The position numbers and the translations under genes were made by a program. Source: Owenia fusiformis (taxonomy: Eukaryota > Annelida > Polychaeta > Sabellida > Oweniidae). Taken from it: DNA of 64,000 nucleotides. Numbering within the stretch: position 1 is the stretch's first letter; the number at the start of each line of letters is the position of its first letter. Shown here in pieces: positions 59,901 to 64,000 of the stretch. Where the stretch lies: the NCBI GenBank assembly GCA_903813345.2, contig CAIIXF020000005.1, forward strand, positions 8,189,375-8,253,374. Direction: 5' to 3'. Under the pieces are notes generated by a model that saw nothing but the letters and a program-made list of their open reading frames with translations, ran no database searches and had not been told where the DNA came from.

Positions 59901-62900
59901 TTTTAATGTAAATCTATACATTGATACGTTCACCTAATTGGACTTCCTTAGTTTTTATCTGTCATTTTTCCATCACTATTTACTAAATCAAACATATTTG
60001 TTGGGTGTTTTGCTTGATAACGTAATCCTCCTACATTCAACCTCAAGTAGTAACATCTAGTTAACGAACAAATCATATACGTTACAAGTCGAACATGTTC
60101 AAAGACTAAGTAGTAAGTAAGATGACTGTACCAGCGCGGGAGAGCCAAAGCTTATTGAAAGGGTCCAGTAATCATAACTCAACTTGTAGAAATGTAATGT
60201 GAAGACTAACATGTATTGATGCTATTTTACGAGTCTCCATACGTCGTTCCCACGTAACATCATTTATCTTGGAAAACGTTCAAATTGTGTTGTTAATGGA
60301 ACTTATCCAAACTTTGACGCACGGGTCACTTTCTATTTCTTAACCCCGAGTACTGGATATTGGATTGATAATAGTAATTTATTTTCATACGAAGGGCAGT
60401 ATTATACTAATGGAGTAAAGTCCTTAGTGACCTTGATAACTTTCTGGCTTCGTAGATTCGCACGTATTCCATATTGGCAGTTTGCGTCATATCAAAATCA
60501 CTCCACTGACACAAAAGAATATAAGTAATTCATAGTCGATAGTCTACATTATGAAATTCCGGTTATCGATACTAATCCTAATTTCAAAACATTCTTGCCC
60601 TATATCCTTGTTTCAAACAATAACTTGATCCTTTTATTCAAGATTCTTTTAACTGTATCAGTTCAACCATCCGCGATAAATAAACACTCTCGTGCCGATG
60701 AGTGATGAGGCATGGTCGTACTCCGCCCATGCACAATATCTAGGACACTTACCTCAAATTATCTCGGATGCAATTAGATGAAAGAATCGTTAAAATAGCA
60801 ACAAGGGGAAATCTAATTTCAAGAAACCATTGAATCACCATTGACCATGCGTGAACAGTCAACTTTACTTTTTCACGAATAGAAATATAATATTGAAATA
60901 CACTACCCTCCTCAAGTTTGGCAACCTGTAGTTTTCATTTGGATTGCACGTCAAATGTCATCAATGTCTGAATCTTAATTTTGCTTCTTGAGTACAAAAG
61001 TTCGGAAATTTATGAATTTTTTAAATCACCAAACATAAATAGGCATTGATAGATGATCCAAATGTGGACTCTCGTAACTACGTCAACTTACGAAGGGGGT
61101 GTAGTATCGATCGGAAAAATGGGTTGTAAAGAGCTTTCTTTACATTACAATACATACTTTTTTAATAATTCAAGCAAATAAAAAAGGAAATATAACTGGA
61201 AAAGTTATTACCATTCTTAAAGGATAGCTGCGTATTCACTTAAGAATTTTCCTCAGTGTTGAATGGGTACGGGAAAGTATTTTTCTCAATTTGCCATTCT
61301 GATTCTCATGCATGATCGTTTCACTTGTATCGTGATCTCGCCGGCTGAGAAGAAATTCAACGACATGGTCTATTTTGATGCTATTTGCCGGAAATGAGAT
61401 TTCTCTAGAACACGTTGAATGCAGACACTTAAATGTTTTAAGAGAAAGTCGGATGCGTTCCTAATATTTATTTCATTCGTCACCTGATTTCCATCCTCGG
61501 TCTTGCCTCCTGGTTCCATCAATCAGCCCAATAGATAATATGGGCTCCAAGGTTAAGTAGCAAGAGCAATTCCGAGTAATCAGACACGCCAAGTATTTAT
61601 TACTCGGACCTTTTTACGCTGAAAACATAAACGTTTAATAATTATGGAATGTTTTTCTTGACCTTTTCATTGCAGTTAACAAGCGAAATAGCAATTAGTT
61701 ATCCTTCTAAGATAAACTCCTTCGTATCAGTAAAGCTGAAGAAAGCGTCTGAAACGCTACTCTAGACTTACTGACCCTGGGCGCAGAAGTTAGTTCTTTT
61801 AAGTGGAACGAATGTTGAACGAATGTAAATGGTAAAGCTGGAGTATCTCGATGAGGGCTGAACCGGGCGCCGTCCATGTTTTATGCACTATCTTGTCTTC
61901 TTTCACGGAGGCGATAGGTCATCATTAACATAGCACTAACATTGGCAAACTACGAAACGAGATGAGAGGTCATATTTACTCTTAATCTTTATTTTATAAA
62001 TCCTCCTACATTCCTCCCCTCATTGTATTGTACATTTTTTACCTCGTATTAATAGTTGTAAACCGACTACTCTATCTTTAACCGAAAAACAGACAAATTT
62101 GGTTCATTAGTTGCATCTCATAGCGGAAGCTCATCAGTTTCAAAATGACGGTGCGATTTCGATATGACGCAAACTGTCTACATGTTATAATGCTTAAAAA
62201 TTACAATATGTACGAGGCCAGGGAGTTATTTTACTGTTGAAACATCACTTTTTAGGTTTGAGTGAGAGAAGGTTTATCGATAATTGAACAGGATTGTTGC
62301 ATGCAAAATGAAAACCAGGTTGCCAATTCAATGCAAAAATACTTGTCACCATGGAACATAATATTTCAATTGAGTTCCATCTTACTAGTGTAAACAAAAC
62401 CCTGCATATGGGATGATGAAAAGATTGAGAAAGCATTGATCTCATTTCATACATAAACCTCAAATGTCACAGTTAAATAATTAAAGTGAAATTACAATAA
62501 GATTCGCTTATTTAAATTCCGTTGCAGAAACTTCTGAACTTAACCTGATATATTCTCCACAACGAGTATCAAAACACATTATAGCTAATATAAGATCGGG
62601 CGTAAATGAGAGCTGGAACAGTCGAGGCTTAAACCCAAGGCGAATAGCAGTTGCGTTGAAAATCTATTACGGCACACAACGGCTAGGATAACTAAAGATA
62701 TTACTTATTACAAGATATAATCTTCAATGAGCCGGTCTTCCTTCCAGAGAGTTAATGAAGTTGATTAATTTTATACGGATTATTTTTAACGTTATACATC
62801 CTGAACCTGGCGTAGTAAAACGGAAAATAGAAACTGATAAAACCCGAGGTTGGTGAACAAATGTGAAGTGAACAAAGCACAAAGGCATTCAAATTCAAAT

Positions 62901-63046
62901 ACATCCTAGAAATACAGCAAGATAACACGACGGAGACAGTGATTATGAAAAATGCCTTCGACTACATCTGCATCGACGAATTACTTTTCACAACGCACCG
63001 AATCCCGTAAGGACTTGATATAGTTCAAAACTCGTAGAAAGAGTTG

Positions 63047-64000
63047 ATGACTGAGTTGTCAATACATTACAGAATGGCAGGTTATGAAAGGAACCCGAAT
63101 TATAGTGATAATTTAAATTTTACTGTTTATATCAGCACAAATGAACCGCCAGGTGGACCGCCGCAGAACTCTTCTCCGGAATTTGACGGAGTGCCGAATT
63201 ATATCCCTGCATGCGTGTCGTACATTGGGACCATAACAGGAACAATTGTGTCAATAACTGGTATATTTGGGAACATTCTTCTAATCATTGCCATCCTAAC
63301 AATTCCTAAAATGAAAAAGGCTTCAAACATCTTCGTTGCGAGTTTGGCATTTTGTGATTTACTTCAAGCGCTGGGAGTACAACCACTTTACATTTACACG
63401 TACGTTCATGGAGCGTGGACGTTTGATAACAGCGTTTGCGTTTACGTTATGTACTTAAGTAATCTGAGTATACTTTTGAGCATACTTCATATCGCAGTTA
63501 TAGCATTTTACAGGTATCTTATAGTGGTCCATAGACGCACATCCAGGAAACTGCACAAAAAACTCGCCATCTTTATAATACTGGGAATTTTATATCTACT
63601 ACCTTTGGTCATAATCGTGGCTCCGACACTTCCAAAGCTAGTCGGATACACTGCTGCACATCCGGAAGGCCCCCCTCTCGTATATTTCAACACAAAAATC
63701 ATGTTCTGTGTATACAAACGCCATTCATATTCCAATATAGGCGGCTTCATAAAGAAAGTACTGTTTCTTGGAGGAGCGGGATTATTTCTTATTTTTTGTT
63801 ACGTTAAAATCTACGCCTCCGTCAAAGAGAGTGGAAAGCTGGTGGCAAAATCAGGAAGTCATGAAACGTACACAATGCATCGGATGAAGCGTGAGTATAA
63901 ACTACTCAAAACAATGGTTGTCATATTTGTGACTTTTGTGCTCTGTTATACTCCGCTTTCGATCCTTAACGGGGTCGATCGCGAGAACGCTGAATCGCAC
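63047..64000 (+). CDS. Class A G-protein-coupled receptor, 3' end beyond window
   Basis: 318 codons with no stop to the window edge. The first 278 residues match the chimeric copy; then the sequence goes on RMKREYKLLKTMVVIFVTFV and LCYTPLSILN, a third-loop end and TM6 with F-x-x-C-Y-x-P (297-303) in place of the usual CWxP. TM1 GN, TM2 D104, C131/C221 and FYRY are present. TM4 lacks the usual tryptophan. The motif set (FYRY, AWTF before the TM3 cysteine) recalls melatonin-receptor-like and Tre1/moody-like receptors, but ligand and subfamily cannot be assigned. Start at 63047, or better context at 63074. This is the parental, apparently intact gene. Confidence 0.85.
   Translation, partial: MTELSIHYRMAGYERNPNYSDNLNFTVYISTNEPPGGPPQNSSPEFDGVPNYIPACVSYIGTITGTIVSITGIFGNILLIIAILTIPKMKKASNIFVASLAFCDLLQALGVQPLYIYTYVHGAWTFDNSVCVYVMYLSNLSILLSILHIAVIAFYRYLIVVHRRTSRKLHKKLAIFIILGILYLLPLVIIVAPTLPKLVGYTAAHPEGPPLVYFNTKIMFCVYKRHSYSNIGGFIKKVLFLGGAGLFLIFCYVKIYASVKESGKLVAKSGSHETYTMHRMKREYKLLKTMVVIFVTFVLCYTPLSILNGVDRENAESH

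Larger units (their letters stand above)
54635..63046. other. Upstream region of receptor copy 2
   Basis: Same content as 45051-53457: fold-back at about 57422-57952, MITEs, tRNA, and the module at about 61287-61392. No further gene seen. Confidence 0.5.
54290..63878. repeat. Tandem duplication, copy 2 (about 9.59 kb)
   Basis: Second copy. The junction at 54290-54292 is the trinucleotide ATC, present at both parental borders (44706-44708 in the element, 63879-63881 in the receptor gene). That is a microhomology junction with no longer homology. Confidence 0.95.

Noticed and set aside
44706-63881. Duplication dismissed as assembly stacking of two haplotypes
   Set aside because: The junction joins two non-homologous places with a 3-bp overlap and only one copy carries the full receptor, which a simple haplotig overlap would not create; still needs read support.

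Overview
The window looks like AT-rich, intron-rich animal nuclear DNA. Exons are small with canonical GT/AG borders, introns reach 9.6 kb, and most of the length is short non-autonomous mobile elements, minisatellites and inverted repeats. The element types (hairpin-ended repeats with a (GTCC)n or about 150-bp tandem core, and very short CpG-rich terminal-inverted-repeat elements) are of the kind described in bivalve and gastropod molluscs. I infer a marine lophotrochozoan, probably a mollusc; no species can be named from sequence alone.

Region 1 (1-23425, + strand): seven exons of one gene for a secreted BPI/LBP/CETP/PLTP-type lipid-binding protein. All seven join in frame over about 510 codons and follow the BPI fold in order (N-terminal barrel, central linker, C-terminal barrel). 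The signal-peptide exon was not found and may lie upstream. The introns are filled with a hairpin-ended element family (TGTCACCAC), a (GTCC)n family, CpG-rich inverted-repeat elements, small pogo-like MITEs and fold-back repeats.

Region 2 (23391-28350): four blocks. A 42-bp minisatellite whose first unit is the last 12 codons of the BPI-like gene is interrupted by a (GTCC)n element. A 63-bp minisatellite, a TIR element (26810-27329) and a 29-bp minisatellite follow.

Region 3 (28350-39490): no gene recognised; a 273-bp MITE with perfect 16-bp inverted ends, dispersed repeat copies and a decayed (GTCC)n element.

Region 4 (39490-45050): a 5.5-kb fold-back element with nested inverted repeats and a recurring 13-bp motif (TGTACGGTGACGC). 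It carries a CpG-rich 520-bp element inside it and has no intact transposase.

Region 5 (44706-63881): a very recent, nearly identical 9.6-kb head-to-tail duplication. Each copy holds the right end of the fold-back element, a tRNA-Leu(CAG) gene, small MITEs and the 5' part of a class A G-protein-coupled receptor gene. Copy 2 continues into the normal receptor (63047 to the window edge, through TM6). Copy 1 is cut at the duplication junction after TM5 and reads in frame into the fold-back element, giving a 387-codon chimeric ORF. This receptor/transposon fusion, with its traceable breakpoint (3-bp ATC microhomology), and the birth of a minisatellite from a coding exon are the most interesting items. 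All identifications come from reading the sequence; no database search was possible.
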